Notes: generated from the sequence alone by a model not told the origin. Positions 19,801-28,206 are shown, numbered from the stretch's first letter. The stretch is 64,000 nucleotides of DNA from UBA6168 sp041752395 (GCA_041752395.1 JBGSWN010000043.1:11824-75823); one strand, 5' to 3'. Translations and numbers: made by a program.

Positions 19801-20165
19801 TAAATGATGGGGATGGAAACTTTACTGTTGTTCCGTTGCCAAAAGAAGTACAGTTTTCTTGTGTGAAGGCCATTGAAATCACAGATTTAAACGGTGACAA
19901 TCTCCCCGACCTCATTTTGGCTGGCAATGATGCTGGGTTTACCACACAGTTTTCAAAATTGGACGCCAGTTTTGGTCATGTGCTTTTAAATAGTGGTAGT
20001 GGCAAGTTCGATTGGTTGGAAAACCGGGCATCTGGTTTCTTTGTGCGGAGGGATGTGAAGCAGATTATTGAAGTGAAAAATGGCAGTGAACGTTGGTTGG
20101 TGGTGTTGGTGAACGGAGTTAAGCCAAGGGTTTTCAGGATTCTTGCGAACAAAGAACCAAAATGA
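16806..20165 (+). CDS. FG-GAP/VCBS repeat lipoprotein with ASPIC/UnbV domain (CRTAC1-like)
   Basis: About 1,119 residues. The start at 16806 gives a lipoprotein signal (MRFSKILTLL..., lipobox FMGC); the longer frame from 16758 adds 16 residues ahead of it. The chain is built of FG-GAP propeller repeats with Ca-binding loops of type DxNxDGxxD: at least twelve are readable (GDINNDGLTD, DLNADGWLD, DYDLDGDLD, DINNDGYPE, DMDNDGYRD, DLDNDGDLD, DVNGDGLED, DADGDGDQD, DFDGDGDLD, DLDGDGDQD and others). Mid-protein there is an ASPIC/UnbV-type domain (VNLKGKGQNTFAVGAMV, then GFQSSVDYKMVFGLGK). It is surface-exposed or periplasmic by inference. Such genes commonly accompany SusCD pairs. Their biochemical role is not established; a carbohydrate-binding or accessory role is a guess. 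It is a paralogue of the gene at 21519. Confidence 0.85.
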   Translation: MRFSKILTLLSLAFMGCNAGKDSNTLFEKISSKHSGITFVNKVENTERMNIFSYRNFYNGGGVALGDINNDGLTDAFLTANMGDNKLYLNKGNMQFEDITEKAGIKGTKSWSTGIVMVDLNADGWLDIYVCNAGYFEGDDQANELFINNKDLTFSEKAADYNLNEKGYTTHAAFFDYDLDGDLDCYLLNNSFMPVNTLNFSNNRELYAKDWPVAEFLKGGGDKLLRNDGGKFQDVSKESGIFGSLIGFGLGVTVGDVNGDRWPDLYVSNDFYERDYLYINQKDGTFKEEIENWMEHLSLASMGADMADINNDGYPEIFTTEMLPGDETRLKKLILFENYNLYELKQERGFYHQYMQNCLQLNNANPPTAGSEGGAFSEIANFSGVAATDWSWGALMFDMDNDGYRDIYVCNGIYQDVIDQDFMDFFANDVMQKMALTGKKEEIGKVTEKMPSVPIPNKTFRNRGDLTFEDVGEKWGLGIPSFSNGAAYADLDNDGDLDIVVNNVNQEALVYRNNTEKTSKNHYLTVNLKGKGQNTFAVGAMVNLHRGKEQLNFQLVPSRGFQSSVDYKMVFGLGKSPLMDSLVVIWPDMTKSVLVNPTADTALTLDWESANEKVAGNLYDFQSGGGKFLEAVSSTFAKHEEDKYIDFYNEGLSFRMLSREGPKAATADVNGDGLEDIFIGGAKGQPGQLYLQNTAGDFIQNERKVFEQDSSYEDTAATFFDADGDGDQDLFVGSGGNELPPNHRFLADRLYFNDSKGHFTRNNSALSPNGMNTAVAVPLDFDGDGDLDLFVGSRSVSGIYGTPPRHYLYENNGKGEFKDVVKTVCPDLLRLGMVTDATLANLKGDAAPELIIVGEWRNPMIFEVKKGLHLHKSNLTSYSGWWYAVKSADLDGDGDQDLVLGNRGENFYFTASKDLPSKLWVGDFDSNGMLEKIMTRSIGGKDMPIPMKKELTTQLPGLKKENMKHSEYAKKSIQEIIPEAALKKAAVMEANYFQSVVAINDGDGNFTVVPLPKEVQFSCVKAIEITDLNGDNLPDLILAGNDAGFTTQFSKLDASFGHVLLNSGSGKFDWLENRASGFFVRRDVKQIIEVKNGSERWLVVLVNGVKPRVFRILANKEPK

Positions 20166-20213
20166 AAGGGGATGAATACTATCTAGGAATTGGCTTAGTA
20201 AATTGACTAAACC

Positions 20214-20242
20214 AAAACTGATAGCATAGTTCTATAAGTTTT
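20214..20242 (+). terminator. Weak hairpin after the first FG-GAP gene
   Basis: AAAACT-G-ATAG / CTAT-A-AGTTTT with a 7-base loop and one mismatch, followed by AGTTTTC. The stem is AT-rich, so activity is doubtful. The rest of the 204-bp gap before the YWTD gene shows nothing else clear. Confidence 0.3.
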
Positions 20243-20369
20243 AGTTTTCAAATGTGATTAACCATATTATTTGGTGTGGAATATAGAATTCGCCATTAAT
20301 GGTTCTGAGGTATCAAGTGAGCAATTCGTAGTATTCTTGTTTAACAGCTTCGGCCATTAAAAAAAACAG

Positions 20370-21506
20370 ATGATTATGTACATTAAAATTTTTGCTAAGA
20401 TTATTCACAAATCTTCATTAATGCTGGTGTTTGCCATTCTGATTTTGACACCTAATCAAGCCATTACCCAATCTCATGCCTACTTTATCAACATAGGCAA
20501 CGGTATTGAGCGCATTAACACGGACGGTACAAACAGGGAAGTAATTATAGCCCCTGACTTGGCGATAGCCCAAGGAATCGGTTTAGATTTAGCCAACCAG
20601 AAATTATACTGGACGGATTGGGTTGCCAATAAGATTCAACGTTCTAACCTAGACGGTTCTCAAGTAGAAACCATAATTTCTTCGGGTCTGGACTTACCTG
20701 AAGGCATCGAGATTGACACCCAAAACAACAAAATCTATTGGGTGGACAGTGGTACAAAGAAAATCCAACGTGCTAATTTAGATGGTACGCAGATAGAGGA
20801 CTTGATAGTTTTCAACAACATCAATTTTGATGCCTTGGCCTTGGATTTATATGCTAACAAAATGTACTGGACCGAATGGGGCAACACGGCACCCTTCGGC
20901 AAAGTAAGCCGTGCCAACTTGGATGGCTCACAATTGGAAGAGCTGGTTGTCATCTTTGATGTAGTTTTGAAAGGAATAGGGCTGGATTTGGCAAACGGTA
21001 AAATGTATTGGACGGATTGTTCAATAGGCAAAATTCAACGGGCGAATCTGGATGGAAGCGCTATTGAAGATATTGTGACAGTTGGCATAAATTCCCCGAA
21101 TGCGCTTGACTTGGACTTGTTAAACGGCAAAATATATTGGACCGATTTCAGCCGAAGAACAATTAAACGAGCAAACCTCAACGGCTCCAATCAAGAAGAT
21201 GTGTTAAGCATTGATGTCGAGGGCCTTCAGGATATTGTGCTGAATATCAATGAATTAGAACCTCCATCTGCCACAATCGAGCAATCATGGGGGCATAGCT
21301 TTTATCCCAACCCAACGAATGATTTTTTACAAATTGAAGGGATAGGTTCACGGGCCACGGTTACGCTTTTTGACCCAAATGGGCGAAAGCTGCTTTCTCA
21401 AAACGAGGGCCGATTGAACGTGATGGGGTTGTCCCCAGGCGTTTACACGGTGAAAATAAACGAAACTGACGGGCTGGTTTTCCACCTGCGTTTCATCAAA
21501 AAATGA
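20370..21506 (+). CDS. Secreted YWTD (LDL-receptor class B-like) beta-propeller with T9SS type A sorting domain
   Basis: A 378-residue exported protein; an ATG two codons later (20376) is an alternative start. The signal peptide ends near ITQ (about residue 34). Six or seven repeats of about 42 residues follow, each with the pattern GIxLDLxNxKIYWTDxxxxKIQRANLDGS, which is the YWTD repeat of six-bladed propellers. YWTD propellers in animals bind protein ligands; in bacteria the role is unknown. The last 75 residues form a T9SS sorting domain (FYPNPTNDFLQIEG, VTLFDPNGRKLLS, LSPGVYTVKI). It is 12 bp upstream of the second FG-GAP lipoprotein gene and probably co-transcribed with it, so the two products may meet at the cell surface. 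Confidence 0.85.
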   Translation: MIMYIKIFAKIIHKSSLMLVFAILILTPNQAITQSHAYFINIGNGIERINTDGTNREVIIAPDLAIAQGIGLDLANQKLYWTDWVANKIQRSNLDGSQVETIISSGLDLPEGIEIDTQNNKIYWVDSGTKKIQRANLDGTQIEDLIVFNNINFDALALDLYANKMYWTEWGNTAPFGKVSRANLDGSQLEELVVIFDVVLKGIGLDLANGKMYWTDCSIGKIQRANLDGSAIEDIVTVGINSPNALDLDLLNGKIYWTDFSRRTIKRANLNGSNQEDVLSIDVEGLQDIVLNINELEPPSATIEQSWGHSFYPNPTNDFLQIEGIGSRATVTLFDPNGRKLLSQNEGRLNVMGLSPGVYTVKINETDGLVFHLRFIKK

Positions 21507-21518
21507 TTTAAAACAAAC

Positions 21519-24500
21519 ATGAAAAACAGGATAAATTTGATGTTATTGGCATTGGTTATTTTATCAAGCTGCCAAAAAACAAGTTTGAAAGATGCGCAGT
21601 TCAAGTTGTTGAAGAAATCAGAGACTGGTCTTGAATTTGAAAATACGCCCATTCAAAACAATGAATTCAACGTACTGAAATACATGTACTTCTTCAACGG
21701 CGGCGGCGTGGCGGCGGGCGATTTCAATAACGATGGGCTGATTGACCTCTATTTTACCAGCAATCAAAAGCAGAACAAACTGTTCTTGAATCAAGGAAAA
21801 TTCAAGTTCAAGGATGTGACAGATGCAGCTGGTTTGACCGAAAATTTTGGTAACCCAAAATGGCATACTGGGGCCTCCGTCGTGGACATCAACAACGATG
21901 GAATGCTTGATATTTACGTGAATGGGGTAGGGGAATACCAAAATGTAAAGGGGCAAAACCAACTTTGGATTTGTCAAAAAATTGAAAATGGAATTCCTGT
22001 TTATGAAGATATGGCAATACGCTTCGGCCTTGATTTTCAGGTATTTGGAACGCAGGCTGCCTTTTTTGACTACGACCTAGATGGTGACCTTGACATGTAC
22101 CAACTCAATCACTCCCTTCATCAAAACGGTACTTTCGGCCAACGTCGGCAGTTTGTAGGAGAGCAACATCCCCTTGCAGGCGACAAGTTGATGCGAAACG
22201 ATGGCGATAAATTCACGGAAGCCACTTTGGAAGCTGGTATCAACAGTACTGTCATCGGTTATGGCTTGGGTATCGTCACGGGAGATGTGAACAACGATGG
22301 ATGGCCTGATATTTACATCGGCAATGATTTCCATGAGAATGATTACCTCTACATTAACCAACACGACGGAACTTTCAAGGAAATGCTGCCGGAATCCATG
22401 CAGCATACCAGCCGCTTTTCGATGGGCGTAGATATTGGCGACGTCAACAATGATGGCTGGGGTGACGTCGTCTCCCTTGACATGCAGCCCGAAGACCCTG
22501 TCATACTTCGTAGCTCGCTTGGAGAGGATGGGTTTTCCACTTTTCAGTTCAAATTGGGCTATGGTTACAACGAGCAATTTGCGCACAACGCTTTGCAATT
22601 AAACCTTGGTTTGCAAAAAGAAACCAACATAACTGCACTTGAAATTGGTTGTCCAAAATTTTCAGAAATCGCTGATTTTGCTGGCGTTTCAGCGACGGAT
22701 TGGTCATGGTCTTCGCTATTTTTTGACTTTGACGATGATGGGGCTAAGGACCTGTTTATCAGCAATGGAATTCCTAGGCGCATGAACGATATTGATTACG
22801 CCAATTTCATGTCGAGTGATGAGAAAAACGAAAAATGGGAATACGTGGACAGTCTCGATTCTCCTGACTTGAAGGTGGTGGAGCGGATGCCAAAAATCAA
22901 GTTGCCAAACAAGTTTTTTAGGAACAAGACGATTGGAGGTGGTGTCAAATTTGAGGATATAGCTTCGCAAATTGGCGAGAGTCAACCCAGCTACTCCAAC
23001 GGCTCCATCTACGCCGACCTCGACAACGATGGCGACCTTGACATCGTGACCAACAATATTGAGGATGAGCCATTTGTCTATCAAAACTTAACCATCGAGA
23101 ATAAGTTGCCAAACCATAACTATTTGAATATCAAGCTGAAAGGGCCGGATAAGAACATCAATGGGATTGGCGCAAGAGCGGTAGTTTTTAAGAAAAATGA
23201 CGAAAAAATCTCCTATGAAAACTATCCAGTTCGAGGCTATCAATCCAGCATGACTGGGCCTTTGCACCTTGGAATCGGCGACAGTTCAACAGTAGATTCC
23301 ATATTATTGATTTGGCCAGACCGGACTTATCAGCAGCTTAAGCCAATAAAATTCAACACTACACTTGATGTGGCATGGAAACCGGGCTTGCCAACTTTTG
23401 ACTTTAAAATTTTGTCCGAAAAAGCTGCTTCACCTTTCCAGTTTTCTGATGCAACGGCAGCGCTTGGCTTGAATTTTAAGCATAAGGAAAACCCTTTCGT
23501 TGAGTTCAACCGGGAGGGGCTAATTCCGCAGATGGTTTCTGCCGAAGGCCCAGCTTTGGCGATAGGTGACGCCAATGGCGATGGACTAGAGGATGTGTTT
23601 TTTGGCTCCGCCAAACGGGAACGAAGTGCGCTGTACCTGCAAACCCCAGAAGGAAAATTCATCTTAAAAACTCCAACTGCCATCCTTGCAGATAGCATTT
23701 TCGAAGATGTCGATGCCAGTTTTGCCGACATGGACAATGACGGTGACCAAGATTTGGTAGTTGCCGCAGGCGGCAATGAATACCGTGGCAAAGACGAAGC
23801 CATGATGCAGCGCTGGTATAAAAATGATGGAAAAGGAAATTTTCAACGCATTGATTTTCAAGATATTTACATGACTGCTGCCTGTGCAACAGTTGGTGAT
23901 TTTAACAAGGATGGCTTGCCGGATGTGTTCCTTGGGGCAAGGGCTTTGCCTTGGAATTATGGTTTGACACCAACTTCTGCTTTGCTCCTCAACAAAGGAA
24001 ACGGTCAATTTGAAAACGTGACGGAGCAGATTGCGCCCGGTCTAGCCGAAGTCGGATTGGTGAAAAATGGAACTTGGGCAGACTTAGACAAAAACGGCTT
24101 TCCTGACTTGGTTTTAGCGATGGAGTGGGGGTCTATCACTGTTTTTTATAATGATGGTAAGTCGCTCACCAAATCCGAAATCCAGAATCCAAAATCCGAA
24201 ATTGCGACCGGTTGGTGGAACTTTGCCCTTCCCTACGATTTTGATGGCGACGGCGACATGGACATACTGGCTGGGAACACAGGGTTGAACGGTCGTTTCC
24301 ATCCAACCGAAAAGCAGCCTGTTCGCATGTACGTGGCTGATTTCGACAAAAACGAGCAGGTAGAGCAGTTGCTCACCTTTTGGTTGGGCGGCAAGGAAAC
24401 GCCCTTTGCCACCCATGCCGAGTTCATCAAGCAGCTACCAGGGTTGAAAAAGAAATTCCTGTATGCCAAAGACTTTGCAAAGGCCAGTGCTGCCGACTTG

Positions 24501-24929
24501 GTTGGGGCCGACCAGCTATCAAAAGCGGTGAAACTGGAGGCCAACGAATTTGCCAGCATGTATTTTGAGAACTTGGGCGCAGGCAAGTTCGAGGCACATC
24601 CACTTCCAGACGAACTCCAATTTTCCACGCTTAACACGGCCCAGCTTGCCGACCTAGATGGTGATGGCCGGATGGAGGTACTGCTCGGTGGCAATTTCTT
24701 TGAATGCAACATCGAAATGGGCCGCTACGATGCCAATTATGGGAATGTTCTTTCTTTTTCAAAGGATGGAAAAATGACTGCCTCAACTTTAGGCAACCAA
24801 AAATTAGATGGCGAGGTGCGGCGCATCCGACAGTTAAAAATAGCTGGCAAGGAGTATTTTGTTTTTGCAAGAAATAATGCCACAGCTGTAACATTGGAAG
24901 CTGCAAAAGCGATGAAGCCAGTTCAATGA
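21519..24929 (+). CDS. FG-GAP/VCBS repeat lipoprotein with ASPIC/UnbV domain, second paralogue
   Basis: 1,136 residues, with a lipoprotein signal (lipobox LSSC, cysteine 18). The architecture matches the gene at 16806: Ca-loop FG-GAP repeats (GDFNNDGLID, DINNDGMLD, DYDLDGDLD, GDVNNDGWPD, DFDDDGAKD, DLDNDGDLD, DANGDGLED, DMDNDGDQD, DFNKDGLPD, DLDKNGFPD, DFDGDGDMD, DLDGDGRME) and a central ASPIC/UnbV-like segment (IKLKGPDKNINGIGARAVV, GYQSSMTGPLHLGIG). Both share a late GLKKK...YAKxxAxAS region after a GGK(D/E)xP motif. One oddity is an in-frame stretch KSEIQNPKSEI encoded by a REP-like DNA repeat at 24171-24206 (separate entry). Function unknown; probably an accessory of the SusCD locus. It is followed by a strong bidirectional terminator. 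Confidence 0.85.
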   Translation: MKNRINLMLLALVILSSCQKTSLKDAQFKLLKKSETGLEFENTPIQNNEFNVLKYMYFFNGGGVAAGDFNNDGLIDLYFTSNQKQNKLFLNQGKFKFKDVTDAAGLTENFGNPKWHTGASVVDINNDGMLDIYVNGVGEYQNVKGQNQLWICQKIENGIPVYEDMAIRFGLDFQVFGTQAAFFDYDLDGDLDMYQLNHSLHQNGTFGQRRQFVGEQHPLAGDKLMRNDGDKFTEATLEAGINSTVIGYGLGIVTGDVNNDGWPDIYIGNDFHENDYLYINQHDGTFKEMLPESMQHTSRFSMGVDIGDVNNDGWGDVVSLDMQPEDPVILRSSLGEDGFSTFQFKLGYGYNEQFAHNALQLNLGLQKETNITALEIGCPKFSEIADFAGVSATDWSWSSLFFDFDDDGAKDLFISNGIPRRMNDIDYANFMSSDEKNEKWEYVDSLDSPDLKVVERMPKIKLPNKFFRNKTIGGGVKFEDIASQIGESQPSYSNGSIYADLDNDGDLDIVTNNIEDEPFVYQNLTIENKLPNHNYLNIKLKGPDKNINGIGARAVVFKKNDEKISYENYPVRGYQSSMTGPLHLGIGDSSTVDSILLIWPDRTYQQLKPIKFNTTLDVAWKPGLPTFDFKILSEKAASPFQFSDATAALGLNFKHKENPFVEFNREGLIPQMVSAEGPALAIGDANGDGLEDVFFGSAKRERSALYLQTPEGKFILKTPTAILADSIFEDVDASFADMDNDGDQDLVVAAGGNEYRGKDEAMMQRWYKNDGKGNFQRIDFQDIYMTAACATVGDFNKDGLPDVFLGARALPWNYGLTPTSALLLNKGNGQFENVTEQIAPGLAEVGLVKNGTWADLDKNGFPDLVLAMEWGSITVFYNDGKSLTKSEIQNPKSEIATGWWNFALPYDFDGDGDMDILAGNTGLNGRFHPTEKQPVRMYVADFDKNEQVEQLLTFWLGGKETPFATHAEFIKQLPGLKKKFLYAKDFAKASAADLVGADQLSKAVKLEANEFASMYFENLGAGKFEAHPLPDELQFSTLNTAQLADLDGDGRMEVLLGGNFFECNIEMGRYDANYGNVLSFSKDGKMTASTLGNQKLDGEVRRIRQLKIAGKEYFVFARNNATAVTLEAAKAMKPVQ
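24171..24206 (+). repeat. REP-like AATCCGAAATCC repeat inside a coding region
   Basis: Four imperfect copies of a 7-10 base unit (AATCCGAA, ATCCAGA, ATCCAAA, ATCCGAA) stand in frame in the second FG-GAP gene and encode KSEIQNPKSEI. The same unit, as AATCCGC, forms the inverted-repeat arms before nuoB (52781-52808) and before nuoH (61212-61281). It looks like one arm of a dispersed element that inserted without breaking the frame. Confidence 0.65.
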
Positions 24930-24945
24930 TTTGGCTGACTCCAAC

Positions 24946-24977
24946 AAAAAAGCCCAACTAAACGGTTGGGCTTTTTT
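24946..24977. terminator. Bidirectional intrinsic terminator between convergent genes
   Basis: A perfect 13-bp stem AAAAAAGCCCAAC / GTTGGGCTTTTTT with a 6-base loop lies between the convergent genes ending at 24929 (+) and 24990 (-). T-runs follow on both strands. Confidence 0.9.
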
Positions 24978-24989
24978 GTTTTGCCACTT

Positions 24990-25571
24990 TCAAATCCTTG
25001 TAGTCTTTCGCTTCTTTTTTGGCTTCTCGACTGGAACTTGTTCTTCCGGCAAAGCCTGCCTCCTTTCTGGCATTTCTTTAAACTCGGGGAACGTAAAATC
25101 TATATCAAATGGATTCCCAAAATTGAACTGAAAACTGTCCGAATTGCTACCTGCTGGTGCTTGTTTTATCCCGTCTGGATTTGGAACAACCACGACTTCT
25201 AACGGGCTGGTTTCCAGCACTTTATCAGCTGCTTGTACACTGGCAGGTAGTATGTAAAACAAGCCAGTTTCTTTTGGTTCCACAAAGTAGGTGATAGTCA
25301 TTTTTCTAGAAATATCACCGTTTACAATATTCATGGAAGTGCTAAAATTCGGGCCACTAATTACCTTGAAATGCTGGCTGAAATCTGGCGCTTCGAAGTT
25401 CTGGCCATCGGCGTTTTCAAGGGTGAATTTCACCTCAAAATAATTGTCCATCAAGATGGAATCTGTGCTGACCGTGACTGTGAAATTGATTGGTTTGTCC
25501 TGTGAAAATGCAGAGGCAAAACAGGAGAAAATGAAGATTGATAAGAAAATCGCTTTTTTCATAATTTTCAT
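24990..25571 (-). CDS. Short BatD-like (aerotolerance family) exported protein
   Basis: 193 residues with a signal peptide (about 1-23, ending AFSQ). The body resembles the N-terminal Ig-like domain of BatD: VSTDSILMDNYFEVKFTLENADGQNFEAPDFS, then FKVISGPN, and YFVEPKETGLFYILPASV. Full BatD proteins run to roughly 500-600 residues with several such domains and a C-terminal membrane helix. This one stops after the first domain and ends in a proline- and lysine-rich tail (VPVEKPKKKRK) without a membrane segment. No batA/batB/MoxR partners are in view, so it is an orphan. The role is unclear. lptB starts upstream on the same strand, 85 bp away. Confidence 0.65.
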   Translation of the reverse strand: MKIMKKAIFLSIFIFSCFASAFSQDKPINFTVTVSTDSILMDNYFEVKFTLENADGQNFEAPDFSQHFKVISGPNFSTSMNIVNGDISRKMTITYFVEPKETGLFYILPASVQAADKVLETSPLEVVVVPNPDGIKQAPAGSNSDSFQFNFGNPFDIDFTFPEFKEMPERRQALPEEQVPVEKPKKKRKTTRI

Positions 25572-25655
25572 TTTTGTCAGTGAAACAAGGAATAGAGAAT
25601 GTTATTCTTGAAAATTGGTTGTACGAGGTTTTTGAAAAATGGTATTTTACGGAAA

Positions 25656-26396
25656 TCAAGTAGCTACCGACTTCTTTTTCAGCTCAAAACTCATTCCAAG
25701 GTAGAGCCTTCTTACTTGTTCATCACTGGCCAATTCCTCGGCGGTTCCGTCTTTTAGAATTGACCCGTCGTACATCAAATAAGCCCGGTCAGTGATGGAA
25801 AGTGTTTCTTGTACATTGTGGTCGGTAATGAGTATCCCGATATTTCTGGCTTTCAATTTAAAAACGATTGCCTGAATATCTTCCACTGCGATTGGGTCAA
25901 TGCCCGCAAAAGGTTCATCCAGGAGGATAAAACTTGGATTGCTGGCAAGGGCACGGGCTATCTCCGTCCGGCGGCGCTCCCCGCCAGAAAGGGTGTCGCC
26001 GTTGTTTTTTCGTACTTTTTCCAAGCCAAACTCATCCAGCAGAGACTCCAATTTGGTGGCCTGTTCTCCTTTCGTCATCGGCATCATCTCCAGCACCGCT
26101 TTGATATTGTTTTCGACGCTCAATTTCCGAAAAACGGATGGCTCTTGTGGCAAATAGCCAATTCCCAAGCGCGCCCGTTTGTACATCGGCAGGGTGGTAA
26201 TATTTTGGTCTTGGAGAAAAACATTGCCTTCGTTCGGCTTGATGAACCCAACAACCATGTAGAAGGTGGTCGTCTTGCCGGCACCATTCGGGCCAAGCAA
26301 GCCAACAATCTCGCCTTGATTGACATTGAGCGAGACTTTTTTTGCCACCGTCCGCTGGCCATAAGCCTTGACTAAATTCTCTGTTCTTAAAATCAT
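25656..26396 (-). CDS. lptB: LPS export ABC transporter ATP-binding protein LptB
   Basis: 246 residues. ABC ATPase motifs in order: Walker A GPNGAGKTT at 35-43, Q-loop YLPQEPSVFRKLSV, signature LSGGERRR, Walker B FILLDEPFAGIDPIA and the H-switch ITDHN. The FRKLSVENNI segment and the DEPFAGIDPIAVEDIQ stretch are typical of LptB rather than amino-acid transporters such as LivG. LptB powers extraction of lipopolysaccharide from the inner membrane together with LptF and LptG, which are not in this window. The start ATG at 26394-26396 gives the family's usual N-terminus. Confidence 0.92.
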   Translation of the reverse strand: MILRTENLVKAYGQRTVAKKVSLNVNQGEIVGLLGPNGAGKTTTFYMVVGFIKPNEGNVFLQDQNITTLPMYKRARLGIGYLPQEPSVFRKLSVENNIKAVLEMMPMTKGEQATKLESLLDEFGLEKVRKNNGDTLSGGERRRTEIARALASNPSFILLDEPFAGIDPIAVEDIQAIVFKLKARNIGILITDHNVQETLSITDRAYLMYDGSILKDGTAEELASDEQVRRLYLGMSFELKKKSVAT

Positions 26397-26624
26397 GGTT
26401 CAAAGTTCCGAACTAAAACGCAAGTTGTTGGAAAAAAAATGACCTTTTGCTTTTTCCTAATGATTTGCTTTTCATCTTTGCGAAAATTGTGGAAAGCATG
26501 CTCAATTTATTCAAGAATCAAATTTACCTACACATTAATAGTAGGGGTGCGCAAAGAAAAATTTAGAACGTATCTAAATAACTCAAGCATTTTTAAATTC
26601 CTGTTAAAAAAATAGTTCTCCTTA

Positions 26625-26632
26625 TATCTTTG
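26625..26632 (+). promoter_or_regulatory. Bacteroidota -7 box TATCTTTG before actA
   Basis: An exact match to TAnnTTTG, 62 bp upstream of the actA ATG at 26694. No clear -33 TTTG was seen at the usual 19-21 bp spacing. It probably drives the act-cox cluster. Confidence 0.5.
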
Positions 26633-26693
26633 CGGCAACTTAAAATTTTAAGTTCTGTTTTTGCCAAGATTAGAAGTACACAACCTTGCGAAG

Positions 26694-28115
26694 ATGATAT
26701 ACAAACGACTGAATTACAGTATTTTAGTTCTACTTTTCACCTTTTCCCTTTCGGCCTTGTTCGCTCAAGACCAAGCTGCTGTTGAGGCAGGGAAAACCCT
26801 TTTCAAGAACAATTGTGCCTCCTGCCACAACAAAAACATGAAGGACAAGCTCACTGGGCCTGCCCTTGGTGGTGTTCAAGAGCGTTGGGGCGATGATGTG
26901 GCCTTGTACGGTTGGATTCGCAATTCTGGGGCGATGATTGCAAAAGGGCATCCGAGGGCAGTTCAAATTTATAACGAGTACAACAAAGTTGCGATGACCG
27001 CATTTCCAAGTCTTTCGGACGTGGACATTGCGAACATCTTGGGCTACATCAATTGCACAACTGCTGGAAATTGTCCAGGTGCTGCGCCAGTTGTTGCTGT
27101 TGACAGTGGAGGAACTACCCCAAAGGCAGAAGGCAACAACAGCCTACTATACGTCTTCTTGTTCCTCATCTTGGCGTTGCTGGCGGTTATCCTTTCAAGG
27201 ATTATTTCCAACCTGAACCATATTTCAGCGGTAAAGGAATTTGGTGCTGAAGCTCCTGCCCGGAAAACACTGGCTGAAATCCTCACAAGTAAAGGAGTGG
27301 TTAGCTTCGCAATATTCGCTGTCATCCTGTTCGGCGGTTATTTCACAGTTCGGAATGCCATCAATTTGGGTCGCCAACAGGGCTACCAACCCACCCAACC
27401 TATCAAATTCAGTCACGTCACCCACTCCGGTGTTCACAAAATTGACTGTAATTACTGCCATGATGGCGCTCGTCGAAGCAAGCACAGCGTCATTCCTGCT
27501 GCAAATACTTGCCTCAACTGCCACAAGGCCATCAAAGTTGGTTCGGCCTACGGCACAGCAGAATTGACAAAGATTTATGCTTCCACCGGCTTCGACCCAA
27601 GGGGCGATACCCTCATCAAAAACTACGACCAGAAGACGGACAAAGAAATCGAGGCCATCTACAAAGGCTGGATTTCTGATAACTATATCAAGGAGAAAAA
27701 CACGATGGACGCCGAGGGTGAGGCTTTGATTGCTTCGCAATGGGATGGTATCGTCGCCTCGTTGACAGACAAGAAAACCGGTGATACCAAAATCCAAGGC
27801 CCGATTGAATGGACTCGGATTCACAACCTCGCTGACCACGTTTATTTCAATCATGCACAGCACGTAACAGTGGGCAAAGTTGCTTGCCAAAATTGTCACG
27901 GCAAAGTGGAAGAAATGGAAGAAGTGAAGCAATATGCCCCACTTTCCATGGGCTGGTGTATCAACTGTCACCGCCAAACAGAGGTGAAATTTGCCGACAA
28001 CAAATACTACGACAACTACTACGAGATGTACCACAAGCAAATTGAAAACAAAGAGCGAAGCAAGGTAACCGTAGAGGATATTGGCGGAACGGAATGCCAA
28101 AAATGCCACTATTAA
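26694..28115 (+). CDS. actA: Alternative complex III subunit ActA, multiheme cytochrome c with extra N-terminal monoheme domain
   Basis: 473 residues from the ATG at 26694; an upstream TTG at 26661 would put 11 residues ahead of the signal sequence. After the signal peptide (to FAQ, about 25) comes a class I-like cytochrome c domain with CASCH at 41-45 and a candidate axial Met in VAMTAFPSLSD (101). Two membrane helices follow (about 150-172 and 202-222). The C-terminal domain has five more heme motifs: CNYCH 252, CLNCH 273, CQNCH 398, CINCH 422 and CQKCH 468, giving six in all. ActA carries electrons from the iron-sulfur subunit ActB towards the oxidase. The pentaheme part is the ActA core. 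The added monoheme domain may be the electron exit toward the oxidase. It is first in a six-gene act series. Confidence 0.9.
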   Translation: MIYKRLNYSILVLLFTFSLSALFAQDQAAVEAGKTLFKNNCASCHNKNMKDKLTGPALGGVQERWGDDVALYGWIRNSGAMIAKGHPRAVQIYNEYNKVAMTAFPSLSDVDIANILGYINCTTAGNCPGAAPVVAVDSGGTTPKAEGNNSLLYVFLFLILALLAVILSRIISNLNHISAVKEFGAEAPARKTLAEILTSKGVVSFAIFAVILFGGYFTVRNAINLGRQQGYQPTQPIKFSHVTHSGVHKIDCNYCHDGARRSKHSVIPAANTCLNCHKAIKVGSAYGTAELTKIYASTGFDPRGDTLIKNYDQKTDKEIEAIYKGWISDNYIKEKNTMDAEGEALIASQWDGIVASLTDKKTGDTKIQGPIEWTRIHNLADHVYFNHAQHVTVGKVACQNCHGKVEEMEEVKQYAPLSMGWCINCHRQTEVKFADNKYYDNYYEMYHKQIENKERSKVTVEDIGGTECQKCHY

Positions 28116-28206
28116 TTAGTGGCGATTTGAGGATGGCATTTGCAGTCAGCGTAAATCTTTGACAACAAACGCCGAAGCATTAGAATCTTAGAATTTTCAA
28201 TAAAAG

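Noticed and set aside
27225..28109. A 294-codon minus-strand frame opposite actA
   Set aside because: Shadow of the multiheme cytochrome; valine- and histidine-rich complement of heme codons, no domain.
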